Assembly: GCA_013398615.1 (NCBI GenBank)
Contig: VZSR01003807.1
Span: forward strand, 2,141,180 to 2,205,179
Origin: Brachypodius melanocephalos
Taxonomy: Eukaryota > Chordata > Aves > Passeriformes > Pycnonotidae
DNA length: 64,000 nt
Reading direction: 5' to 3'
Shown here: positions 52,501 to 60,979 of the stretch, piece after piece
Numbering within the stretch: position 1 is the stretch's first letter
How the letters are laid out: each line of letters starts with the position of its first letter
Position numbers and translations under genes: made by a program
Notes under the pieces: model-generated
The model's database searches: none
What the model saw: the letters and a program-made list of their open reading frames with translations, nothing else
What the model was told of the DNA's origin: nothing

Positions 52501-55500
52501 TGTTCATGGGTCAGATATACACAGGCATTGACTTTGTCTCTACAACTTTTTTTAGCTTAGTACTGCTGTGGCTGTTTGTTCCAGCTTTGTTTCTGCCTTT
52601 TTTTCCACCAGGAGTGCCAGCTTCAGCTTTCTGCTTACGAACTTTTCTCACATGCTTCCCCCAAATCTGCTCTCTGCACATAAGGATAAACTGACAACCT
52701 GTGAAATCTCTGTCTGAACATTCAAACTCTTTTTCTTTAGATCTCACCTTTGCTGTAATGCATAATAAAACCACCATCTGCTGAGTAGGTAGTGAGAGAT
52801 AATTGTGGCAGGTAGCTGTAGATGGCATACAAATCTGGTACAAGCTGCATTTGTTATCCCATCTTTTATTCCTATTCTAACACCCCAACTCTTTATGTCC
52901 CCCTGCATGCCTTAATTTTAGCGTGTAAGTTCTTTTGGACAAAGCAGTTATTCATATATTTATAGAATGACAGAACAGTTAAGGTTGGAAGGGACCTCTG
53001 GAGATGACCTAGTCCAACCCTCCTGCCAAAGCAGGATCACCGGTTGGTCTTCTTACTTGACATCACAGTCCTCTCTGGTTTGTTTATTTGCTTATTTATT
53101 TATTTGATCTGGAGTGATTTGTAACAACAGATACTTTGTCTTGAACATGAATTTCATCAAACCTGCATATTTTAAGGAGCCTGATTCTCACAAAATGGAG
53201 AAATGGGAAGTTCAGTTTTGAACAAGTATCTACTACAAGTCCTCCTGCCCTTGATCTGTTCATCCCCAGCCTGTGCCGATACTGGGGATCCCCTGATCCA
53301 GGTGGAGCATCTTATGCTTGGTTTTGTTAAACTGCATGGAATTCCCACGGGCCCAACTTCTCAAGCTTGCCTAGTCCCTCTGGATGGCATCCCGTCCTTC
53401 AGGTGTGTCAACTGCAGCACTCAGCTTGGTGTCATCTGCAAATTTGCTGAGGGTGCATTTGATCTCACTCTCTATGATGCTGGTGCAGATATTAAACGAT
53501 ACTGTTCTGAGTATGAGCCCTTGGGAACATTCTGGGGAGCTGATCTTCAGTATGCTTCTGAGAATACCATGATGCTTTATATTGAAATTGCCGAAAGTTC
53601 TACATGAAAAAGGCAGATGGAGTGAAAACTTGAACATGTTTGTCTGTGTGCTTGGTCTGACTTTCATACTTAGAAACATGCTTTGTTAGATTCTGTTTCT
53701 TTGTTATTTCTGGATTATGTTAGTTTTCACTGTTTGCTGCTAACCATCAAATATTCTCACTTAAGATTCCTTAAAAAAGAAATCATTGTGAGCATGGATC
53801 ATTGCTGGAAAGTTTGAAGCATGAGCTTATTTCTTCTGTTTCTTATTTTGCAGGACTTCAAGAATATGTTGAGGCAGTTTCGTTTCAGTATTTTATCAAA
53901 ACACGATCTTTGATCAGTGTTGAAGAGATCAACAAACAACTAGTATTTACAGCAGAAGACAGAGAAGAAACAACAAACATGGTAAAAGTTTTTCTTCTCT
54001 GAATTGACAAACATCTTTCTGGATGGAAATGCAGCGAGAAGGCTTAGTCACATTTTTGGCATCTGATTAAATAAGGCCAGTTAGTGGAATGGGATTAGAT
54101 ATACATGTGGGCTTTGACTCACTTGTCCAAAACATGCCTTTTATTCTGATAAGTAGTAAACTAAATCTGTGGGATACAAGTTTATAAATTTCACATCCTT
54201 TTTATTCAGAGCAAACTGAACTCTTTCTGATACAGCAAAGATCCAGGACAGTGAAATACTGGCTAACAAATGTAACAAGAGGCATTTTTAATGCCTGGGA
54301 CTGTCTGTAAGACCTTGTGGTGAATAGCGATGTCGCAGAAGTTGAGGGACACAAACAAATCCAAGGCAGGATTAACACCATAACTGAAATCTGTTGGTGA
54401 TATTGAACTAGTCACTGGAGAGCCTGTATATGCCTTGTGCATATGTCTCAGCTGCACCATTTTTAACTCTTCTGGAGCTGATTCCTTTCAGAGGACAAGC
54501 TGGTCCCATCATACCTTAGCCCTAATACCATATCTGCTGTTTCTTGACCCTGCCCTAAATGGCTCATAGGAACAAACTATTGTCACCAAACATGGTAAAC
54601 TGGGTGCAGTTTGATTGTTGGCAGGGGACAACAGGGATTCGGTAGCAATCTACAGGAGTGCACAAGCAGTTGAGGTGCAGTGAACAGTAATGCTGCTTTA
54701 TATGGATTCCTGAGTCTGCTTCTGCTGAAGAGATTGTGCTGTAAAATACTTCCCATTCTTTCTTTATTCTCTTGGTAAGATATTTCCAGAGAAGCCTGAT
54801 TTTTAGCTTAAATTCATTTGTTTTTACCAGAGGTAGCAACTATGAAGTTGTTAACCCCAGTGTGCACACCTCTGACCAGATCTCTCAGTTTGGGTAGATA
54901 GCATATTATGGGAACAAGTGAACAGAAAAAAACATGCATTGTCTCCCATCTTACCAATATTATGGCAATAAAAAGTATTGGAAACTTGGATATTGGAGCG
55001 AACTTGTAACTTAGTAATGGGTTTGCTTCATGAAGATTTTTGTGTCCTATTTTAATGAACTCAGTTGATAGAAACCAGATCTGAGAATACTATAGCTATT
55101 GTAGAGAATATATTTTGAAATTCAGGATACTATTATGAAATTACATGATTTATCTTCATAATGCAGACTATTTTTGATTGATTTGCTAACTTTGGACTGA
55201 CTATATAGGAAAAAATTATGCCAGACTGAGATCTGTTAGATGAAAGAAAACCCCAAGCAACTGCAGTAAATGTTGCTACAAAGATGTGATAATTCTGTTT
55301 GCAAATAGAGGTGGTAGTTAGGGTATGTTTATCATACTTGCTAGAATGAAATGACATCTCAAGTAGAAATTTTTACATACATATAAGAATGTGTATATAT
55401 TCTTATATAAGTATATTATGTATTCTTCCTACATGCTGGAAGGAGATTAGTACTTCTGAAATCAGACCATGTGGAAGTGCCATGCAATTTAATTTTCCAG

Positions 55501-55983
55501 AATGTTTTAAACTTCCAGTTATGTTAGATGAGTTAGTGTGTAGTTGAACCATTACAGATGGCTTTCTCACACTTTTCTGTGCTGGGCTTTCTTCCTTTCT
55601 GTCCCCAGACCTCCAATTCCCATGATAAAGAATCCCCTAGCTGGAGCCTGAAGGTGACACCTGTGGATTACCTGCTGGGAGTGGCTGATCTGACGGGAGA
55701 GCTGATGCGGCTGTGCATCAGCAGTGTTGGGAATGGGGACATAGACACGCCCTTCGAACTGAGCCAGTTCCTGCGGCAGATTTACGATGGGTTTACTTTC
55801 ATTGGCAACACTGGACCTTATGAAGTCTCAAAGAAGCTCTACACCTTGAAACAGAGTCTGGCAAAAGTGGAGAATGCCTGCTACACCTTAAAAGTGCGGG
55901 GATCTGAAATCCCAAAGCACATGTTGGCTGATGTGTTCTCCACCAAAACGGAATTGATTGACCAAGAGGAGGGGCTTCCTTAA
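31568..55983 (+). CDS. TSNAX: TSNAX, translin-associated factor X (TRAX), complete, six coding exons
   Basis: Joining 31568-31583, 33459-33566, 37712-37826, 39465-39595, 53854-53981 and 55609-55983 gives 873 nt, or 290 aa plus TAA, the same length as human TRAX. Every intron is GT-AG and frames join cleanly. The protein begins MSGKEGSGGFRKRKHDNFPH, with a basic nuclear-localisation-type segment at about residues 11-28. The helical translin-fold follows from about residue 40. TRAX is the catalytic subunit that assembles with translin into the C3PO endoribonuclease, which removes siRNA passenger strands and processes tRNA fragments. Acidic residues matching human catalytic E126, E129, D193 and E197 are present as E127, E130, D193 and E197. 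Compared with human, the N-terminal part is one residue longer and the linker before residue 180 one residue shorter. Intron 4 is the longest (14.3 kb). The neighbour EGLN1 is divergent upstream, as in other vertebrates. Confidence 0.96.
31939..31971 (+). repeat. Compound (GT)n(AT)n microsatellite
   Basis: About ten GT units followed by about six AT units in TSNAX intron 1, near the edge of the CpG island. Confidence 0.88.
32062..32385 (-). mobile_element. CR1 LINE 3' fragment, antisense in TSNAX intron 1
   Basis: The plus strand starts with repeated CACAGAAT-type sequence, the complement of a CR1 3' tail. It continues with the CR1-typical GGCTGGAAGGGACCACAG. Then come the CCAGTGAGGGAGACTCCACA and TGCCTCTTGTCC phrases. 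It appears less decayed than the other copies in this window. It is a 5'-truncated, non-functional copy. Confidence 0.88.
33459..33566 (+). CDS. TSNAX: TSNAX coding exon 2
   Basis: Encodes residues 6-41 plus the first base of Ser42, from GSGGFRKRKHDNFPH to LMTSFK. The acceptor is TTTATTAG and the donor AAAT|GTAAGT. It carries the basic, probable nuclear-localisation segment. A second GTAAGC four bases downstream would break the frame, so the upstream donor is chosen. Confidence 0.95.
34538..34698 (+). mobile_element. CR1 LINE 3' end, sense in TSNAX intron 2
   Basis: Begins CTAGAGAAGCTGTGGCTGCC and continues through CAAGGCCAGGTTGGA and GTTGGAACTAGA. It ends in a decayed AACCACTCTTATAATT tail. 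These are hallmarks of the last 150 bp or so of avian CR1 elements. Heavily 5'-truncated. Confidence 0.9.
34926..34954. repeat. Perfect inverted repeat, 13-bp arms, 3-bp centre
   Basis: The left arm CTTTGTATTTATT (34926-34938) is the exact reverse complement of 34942-34954, with GCA between. The structure could form a tight hairpin in the TSNAX pre-mRNA. It is A+T-rich and lies between two CR1 fragments. Confidence 0.85.
35124..35858 (-). mobile_element. CR1 LINE fragment, antisense in TSNAX intron 2
   Basis: Starts on the plus strand with TCATAGAATCTTGGA, the complement of the CR1 tail, and extends about 730 bp into the reverse-transcriptase ORF. Minus-strand frames include GHWNRLPREVV (within 35144-35365) and NMSQQC (within 35581-35790). 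Both are typical of the CR1 RT C-terminal region. Stops and frameshifts make it inactive. Confidence 0.9.
37712..37826 (+). CDS. TSNAX: TSNAX coding exon 3
   Basis: Encodes residues 42-79 plus two bases of Ser80. The segment HDKYERLVKLSRDIT matches human TRAX closely. The acceptor is CTCTGCAG and the donor CACCAG|GTGAGT. It forms the first translin-fold helix region. Confidence 0.96.
37827..39464 (+). other. TSNAX: TSNAX intron 3
   Basis: A 1.6-kb intron, mostly A+T-rich. No repeat or gene was recognised. A short patch near 38100-38230 carries several CpGs and GC-richer sequence without an identifiable motif. Confidence 0.88.
39465..39595 (+). CDS. TSNAX: TSNAX coding exon 4
   Basis: Encodes residues 80-123 plus the first base of Gly124, including KQVAQELIGEDMYQFHRAI. 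The acceptor is TGATTGCAG and the donor TCTCCAG|GTAAAG. This segment leads into the catalytic helix that begins in exon 5. Confidence 0.96.
41915..42440 (-). mobile_element. CR1 LINE fragment, antisense in TSNAX intron 4
   Basis: The minus strand of 42038-42361 translates to a CR1 RT C-terminal remnant including GIQRRATKLVKWLEG and HRSRLPREVVDAPSL. The left end reads as a decayed CR1 3' region. It is 5'-truncated and inactive. Confidence 0.9.
42517..42539 (+). repeat. Poly(A) tract, 23 A
   Basis: An uninterrupted A run about 75 bp to the right of an antisense CR1. CR1 elements do not end in poly(A), so it is unlikely to be that element's tail. Confidence 0.85.
44660..45496 (+). mobile_element. 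CR1 LINE fragment, sense in TSNAX intron 4, with internal duplication
   Basis: The plus-strand frames carry a degraded CR1 RT C-terminus: VTKKASGILASVTNSVAS, IVPLYSAL, CVQFWTHHYKKDIEVLQ and HWNRLPRTVIESPSL. It ends in the canonical CR1 tail TTCTATGATTCTATG at 45482-45496. The reading frame shifts several times. An in-frame 90-bp tandem duplication (44911-45090) lies inside the RT region. Confidence 0.92.
44911..45090 (+). repeat. 90-bp tandem duplication within CR1
   Basis: The copies at 44911-45000 and 45001-45090 both begin AAGTTCTGTGTCCAGTTTTG. They differ at three scattered positions and in the last seven or so bases. The unit is exactly 30 codons and encodes FCVQFWTHH-type RT sequence in both copies. 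Confidence 0.93.
45790..46100. promoter_or_regulatory. Candidate conserved noncoding element in TSNAX intron 4
   Basis: A repeat-free patch of higher complexity than its surroundings, with several CpGs and a TGCTGACGCAG site (about 45985-45995) resembling a MAF/bZIP half-site. No frame is convincing. The call rests on sequence texture only; conservation was not tested. Confidence 0.2.
46389..46437 (+). repeat. G/T-rich low-complexity tract
   Basis: T runs with G, GTTT and GTTTG units. Almost no A or C. Confidence 0.7.
47026..47064 (+). repeat. G/T-rich low-complexity tract
   Basis: GGGGG, then T runs separated by G and GGGG. The same texture as the other G/T tracts in the window. Confidence 0.7.
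47694..47739 (+). repeat. A/C-rich low-complexity tract
   Basis: Runs of A separated by CC, including three CCAA units. This is the complement texture of the G/T tracts in the same intron. Confidence 0.7.
49536..49641 (+). repeat. G/T-rich low-complexity tract, about 105 bp
   Basis: T runs of 6-9 interrupted by GG, GTTG and a short purine-rich block (49576-49600). It is the longest of the G/T tracts in the window. Confidence 0.7.
52961..53045 (-). mobile_element. CR1 LINE 3' tail, antisense in TSNAX intron 4
   Basis: The plus strand reads TATAGAATGACAGAAC, then AAGGTTGGAAGGGACCTCTG and AGTCCAACCC. This is the complement of a CR1 3' end. The match stops abruptly near 53045. Confidence 0.9.
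53085..53105 (+). repeat. Short (TTTA)n repeat
   Basis: Four to five TTTA/TTTG units in the gap between two antisense CR1 pieces. Confidence 0.6.
53230..53615 (-). mobile_element. CR1 LINE reverse-transcriptase fragment with FADD box, antisense
   Basis: The minus-strand frame (within 53371-53679) contains LSKFADDTKLSAAVDTPEG and GRDAIQRD. This includes the catalytic FADD box of CR1 reverse transcriptase and its downstream signature. It is only a fragment, so it cannot be active. It lies 185 bp from a CR1 3' tail in the same orientation, and the two may be pieces of one internally deleted copy. Confidence 0.9.
53854..53981 (+). CDS. TSNAX: TSNAX coding exon 5
   Basis: Encodes residues 124-166, from GLQEYVEAVSFQYFIKTR to REETTNM. 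E127 and E130 correspond to human catalytic E126 and E129. The acceptor is TTATTTTGCAG and the donor ACATG|GTAAAA. The intron phase is 0. Confidence 0.96.
53982..55608 (+). other. TSNAX: TSNAX intron 5
   Basis: A 1.6-kb A+T-rich intron. No repeat, RNA gene or nested ORF was recognised. It ends in a strong pyrimidine tract before CCCCAG. Confidence 0.9.
55609..55983 (+). CDS. TSNAX: TSNAX coding exon 6 (last)
   Basis: Encodes residues 167-290 and TAA. It opens with a variable linker (TSNSHDKESPSWSLK), then VTPVDYLLGVADLTGEL with D193 and E197, which match the human catalytic residues. The segments DIDTPFELSQFLRQIYDGF and NTGPYEVSKKLYTLKQSLA are nearly identical to human. The C-terminus ends IDQEEGLP (IDQEEGIS in human). 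This is the longest exon and is G+C-richer than its introns. Confidence 0.97.
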   Translation, partial: TSNSHDKESPSWSLKVTPVDYLLGVADLTGELMRLCISSVGNGDIDTPFELSQFLRQIYDGFTFIGNTGPYEVSKKLYTLKQSLAKVENACYTLKVRGSEIPKHMLADVFSTKTELIDQEEGLP

Positions 55984-57415
55984 AATCAAGAGGCTCTTGC
56001 TACTCAGAAGGGAAGAGGACATAGAGAAAGCGCTTTAGTTATGGTTTGTGGGGTTTTGACCCTTCTCAAAGCTTTTTAGGTAGAGACATTTTTAGTTTTA
56101 TCTATGAGAACACTGTTTGCAGTGGTAATTTGTAACCAAAAATACTTTTTATGATGTGCAAGAGGAAAAATGTTTGACTAGATCTCTTGGTATGGAATTT
56201 CCTGTATTGTTCCATTGTGTCTTCTTTCAGAATGACCAAAATTTCCACTGCACTCTACTCCAGTGACTGTCATTTGTATGACCCACCTCAAACTGTTGTT
56301 GGTACAAGTTTTCATCAAGCACAGCAGTGGAAAAAAATGGTTAGGTGCTCTTATTTAGCATTATCCATAGGTTTCTGCTGACCCATTTTCTGGGTATTTG
56401 GGTTCTGTACTCCTGTCATACCTACAACAATGCACCTGTGCATAAGTGCATCCCTTGACTTGAAACTGGGGTAGTCTCAACAGTGCCATGTAATTCAATT
56501 TTTCTCTGATTAGTGCTTTAAAATATGGAATGAAGTCAGCTTTTTGCCAATTGATAATGAAGCTAATTGCACCAGTAGATACTACTGTCACCCATTATTT
56601 TGGGTCTCTGTTAAAACTGAGCTCCGTTTGAGCTTACACTGGTACTTTGCAGTTTTGAGATGAGCTAGGAAATCCACAGAAAATAATTGTGGAAAGTATT
56701 GTTTTACACTTTTTGTAATACAGTTTAATGCAGAATCTATATTTCAGTTTGTAGACAAAAGAAGTTGTCATACAAAGTGTGTAATTTGGTGTTAGGACAA
56801 GCAGTTTTTGGCCAGAAGAAATATGTTGCAGTGCTGGAAGTCTCTTCTCCATTGTTTGTGCTGCCCTGAGGACCTCCAGTGGGATTGAACTGGTATAAGT
56901 GAAAAGGGGCTAGCCAAGCTTTAAATATATGTTAGCAGGAACTATATCATGTGCGTGTTCCTGTGGAAAGGAAATTGCAAGCAGAAGTAAGGCAGGCATT
57001 CTGGTTTCCACATTTATCTTTGAGGAGGGTATGTCACTGTTGGCAAAAAATCAGGGCTTTATGCTGATGTCTGAAGTTATGAAAGTCTGATAATATACAT
57101 AATGCTAAAGGAAAACAGATAAAACAACATGATCTCTAGACTCCAGGAAATAGGCCTCCCAACTGCAATTGAAAATACTGCATGTTTTTTATTTCCACTT
57201 CCATATGCTGTGACACTGCCAAAACTTTTCCCATGAGCATGTCCTGAGTAGCTGGAATCCTCTGATATATGGATAGGAATGGGTAAATACATTTTTGTCA
57301 AATTTTTCCATTGTTTCCACATAAAGTAGTATGGGATGGATTGAACAAGGAGTGGCATTTTTCCCATTGTTTAATACTATTTTTTGCAATAAATTCTGAA
57401 AAGTAGTCAGTGTCT
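55984..57415 (+). other. TSNAX: TSNAX 3' UTR (inferred extent)
   Basis: The stretch from the stop codon to just after the first canonical AATAAA. It has no convincing ORF and no mobile element. The right edge is an estimate of the cleavage site. Confidence 0.5.
57388..57393 (+). terminator. TSNAX: Candidate TSNAX polyadenylation signal AATAAA
   Basis: The first canonical AATAAA after the TSNAX stop codon, 1.4 kb downstream. A T/G-containing stretch follows at 57405-57430. Alternative or more distal sites are possible. Confidence 0.45.
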
Positions 57416-57719
57416 CTATGTTGATCCTTTTGCCTGTCAGTCCAAGTGGTAAATAATGATACGAGTTTCCCACTGTGAAGGACTTCACTTGGAAGTTTTG
57501 CTCCATTCCTATATTCATACTTCCATGGGCACTTTCTAATGCTGAAACGTTTTTTCTCCCTTAACTTTATTCTGTGTCTAAAAGCTAGTTAGGATAGAAA
57601 CTTCATGCATATCTCTTGAATGAAAACAATGCAAAGGATTCAGGTGACAAAGCAAGTATATCCCTGGAACAAATCTGCAATGGTACTCATGTTTCTACGT
57701 CTCACCTTTTCTTCTTGCC

Positions 57720-57735
57720 TTTTTTTTTTTTTTTT
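57720..57735 (+). repeat. Poly(T) tract, 16 T
   Basis: A simple T run downstream of TSNAX. Confidence 0.85.
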
Positions 57736-58299
57736 CCCTGATGAGGGGAAAGAACAGAGGCTAGTTGCTAAAAAGGAGGTGTCACTCCCTCCCTGAGATG
57801 TATACATCTAGCATTTCAGTTATGCAGCTACAGTGCAGTTGTGTCTCTTCTGGCATGCTAAGTTTACTGCAAGTCGTTGCTTGTTCAGTGTGAGTGTGTG
57901 AAGTGAAAGCAGGTACTGTTAGACATAATGTGTGATATGAAACAGAGGTCTGTCTTTGTCTGTCCTAGCAGCGATGAGGGGGAATTAAAAAATGTTCATG
58001 GCACAGTTTGAAAAGGGATGAGATGAATTCCAGCACATTGCACTGCTTGGCTCAGTGACATTCTGCCTCTAGCCATGGAACGAGCGCACGGTGGCCGCCA
58101 CTTTAGTCAGCTCCTGCTTTATACAGTCATTCATTATTTTAAAACTACAGATGTCTAAAAAGACTACTTTTTTCCCCCCAGCAATCTTTAGAAGTAGATG
58201 CTCTTTCAACAAGTACATACTGGTTCTAATGATTTTGAGATTTAAATTTCTGGTCAGGCAAGGGAATTTTTTTTAATGGCAGACATGATTTCTAAACTT

Positions 58300-58630
58300 C
58301 AGGCTGCCTGCCCACAATCAAAAGCTGTCAATAATTTCTAATAAGGAGCAAAGTGTATGGGCAGTTTATTAAAACACCAGCACAAATGGGAAGTATCTAA
58401 TGGCCTGCAAACGTCCTGCTCAAGGAAATATTTTCCCCAAAAAACAATTGCACTGTAGCTATTTGAAAAGTGACAGACATTTATCAGCAAAACAAGCTGC
58501 TAAACAAGCAATGGCAATTTTCCCATTTCTTATCCCATTACTCTATGGAGCTATTGATACGTTTGGTCTGCAGCCAGAACAGGACTACGTCATAGCAGAT
58601 GTTTCACAAGGGCAGCTCTGCATGCTAAAA
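58300..58630. promoter_or_regulatory. Candidate conserved noncoding element downstream of TSNAX
   Basis: A non-repetitive, A+T-rich stretch with clustered homeodomain- and TALE-like motifs such as AAAGCTGTCAATAATTTC and GTGACAGACATTTATC. The texture is that of many vertebrate developmental enhancers. This is inference from motif content; no alignment was made. Confidence 0.22.
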
Positions 58631-60901
58631 ATCATCTGCCTTTCTGGAATCTCCTTTCTCAGAAATGGTTTTTCTTTATGGGTTCTCTTTTTTTTTTTTT
58701 GTGACTGTTAATTTTCAGTGAGGAAAAACGCACCCGCATTTAGTGTTTCAGAACTGCCAGAGAGGTTATGCAAGAGAAACTTCCTGTTGACAAGACACAT
58801 ATGTCTGTCTACTTAAACTCCTGCTTACTTGGATGTTCAGTGAGTTTACTGAAAATCAAAAGGAAAAAAAGAAAATAAACCGGACCTTTTACAATATTTA
58901 GTATATTAGGTGCTTTATAGAATCCAGGCCAGATTCTGGCACTGCCCTCAAAGAGTTTGCTGTTTAAGAGTAGGCAAAAGGTCAGCCAAGACAAACAAAA
59001 GGAAGATGGTAGAAAGGGGAGGGGATAAAGTGATAGGATTTTTACCAGAAGACAGTGCGTAGTAGTGGGTTGGTTTACCACTTCCCATTTTGGGAAAGAA
59101 ACTTGTTAAAACTTACGGAAATCTGCAGTGTGACAGTAAAGGGTTAGTTGGGAAGGGTGAAGGCAGTGGAGAGGCAAAATGGAAGGAAGTGAGGTAGGGA
59201 CAAAGAGGGGAAGAGTGGCAAGGAGTGGGACAGCATGGAGGAAGAGCAGGCTGAGCCACGGGACAGCGGGTGCACATGCAAGGAGGGTGGGACTGGGGAG
59301 GACGTGGGACAGGAAGACAGCCCTGCAAGAAGTTGGAAACAACACTTTGAAACTAAGTGACTCAGCTATAAGACAGACTTGGAGTTGACCAAAGGAACTG
59401 AATTTAAAATTACCACAAGGTCCCCAATGCATTGATCTAGCCTTGGGCCATAAATAAGGGGAACTTGTTTTCCTGAGCAGCTGGAAACCTGCAGGTCCTG
59501 GATTGAGCAGGATTTGCAGGCTTCCAGTCATGCTGTCACTAATCAACAAGCTCTCAGTTCCCATATGACCCAACTTCCCATTCACATTCCCTTCACTCCC
59601 ACACTGGTAGCCACAAACCTTGATGTTTGAATCGCCATCATCTGCAGCTGTTAGAGACATGGTTAGATACAGTTTTTAACAGAAAGAAATGCTTACGGTG
59701 ACCACAGTTTCCCCTTGTGTGCTGTTTACGTGTCCATTTCGCTGGCATTGCTGCTTCAAACCCCTCTCTGTTTCTTCCCTTTCTTTACTTATCCTTAGGC
59801 TGTACTGTTCTGTTGAGCCATTGCCCATGTCCATTCCATGGTGTGGTCCTTCCCGTGTTTAGCTGGAATCCTGGGGTGAAATGTGTCCATGCAGGAAGAG
59901 GAATCGATTGGTTTCTCAGGTAGGGTTGTCTGCTTGCACCTCGAAATTTGGGAATAGTGCTCAGACTCTGAGGGGAGAGGTCTGGTATTCCTGCATTCGG
60001 ATAAGGCCTGGTGCGTACGTCCTGTGGCAGCCATGGTGCCATGTGTCAGGATGAGTGGGTGGGTGGGCAGATCTCATGTTGCTTTTGCAGGTGAGCAAAC
60101 CTTGGTTATTCTGAGGTTTGCAATCATCATGAGCCAAGGAGAATTGCCTACAAACATGACAGAAGTTTCTTCTCCAGTTCTGAGGAAGGTTGTCTTTGAG
60201 GAGTATGATTTCCCACAAATTCTACCTCTTTTTACCTCACCCAACATCCCTTTGAAAGGCCTATTTGCAGAATGTAGCAGAAGAGACTTGCAGATGACTT
60301 CTGGAGCCAGTCGGTGCCTCCCTGAACGCCGGCCAAAAGTGATGTGATGGTTCCTTTCTCAGCTCCTCCCACAGGCCAGGCAGGCTGGCTCTGGTGTCCC
60401 TTCAAGCACCCGGGGGGGCTGAACTCCAAGGCTCCACTATTGGATTTTTCAGACCAGTGACTTTTTTTTTTCCCATAGTGTTGTTTTCATGTCGTGCAGA
60501 TGTTCATTCCTCCTAAAGAAAGACTCTGTTGTGTGTGCTCTCCTCCTCCACTGCCACAGTAGGTCAGATGACTTCTTGTGCCCATCATAAACTGCTTTTT
60601 GGCTACAGGTGCAGTGCAAGTTTTGGGGTACATCTAGCTTTGGGCACTTCTCCCACAGCCCTGAGCTTTCCTGCAGGCTTGCAAGTCCCTTTTAATCCAG
60701 AAAAGTCCTACTAGTTCCATTAAATTCTTCCTTAAGGTCCTCTCCTCAGATGACACCAGCAAGAGTAGCTAAAAATACTGGTCTGGAACTTACCTGGATT
60801 TTTGTTAAAATGAGACTCAGGGTGGTCTCTTTTCATTAACAAATGAAATTTGTTAAAATTTCATGCTCAGGGACAGGCCCCAGGGTGGTGAAGGATGTCC
60901 T

Positions 60902-60979
60902 TGAATGGTCAGTTCTGGGAGTTTCGATGTCATGGGAACATGAATGGTCAGTTCTGGGAGTTTCGATGTCATGGGAACA
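60902..60979 (+). repeat. Perfect 39-bp tandem duplication
   Basis: The unit beginning TGAATGGTCAGTTCTGGGAG runs from 60902 to 60940 and is repeated without a mismatch at 60941-60979. Four bases of a third copy (TGAA) follow. The unit is 13 codons, so frames stay open through it on both strands, but no gene is supported. Confidence 0.95.

Larger units (their letters stand above)
39596..53853 (+). other. TSNAX: TSNAX intron 4 (14.3 kb)
   Basis: The largest intron. It contains CR1 fragments at 41915-42440, 44660-45496, 52961-53045 and 53230-53615. It also has a 23-A tract, G/T-rich tracts at 46.4, 47.0 and 49.5 kb, an A/C-rich tract at 47.7 kb, and a candidate conserved element near 45.8-46.1 kb. 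No nested gene was recognised on either strand. Confidence 0.85.

Noticed and set aside
53203..53607. 134-codon plus-strand frame in TSNAX intron 4
   Set aside because: It is the antisense reading of a CR1 reverse-transcriptase fragment whose true strand is minus.
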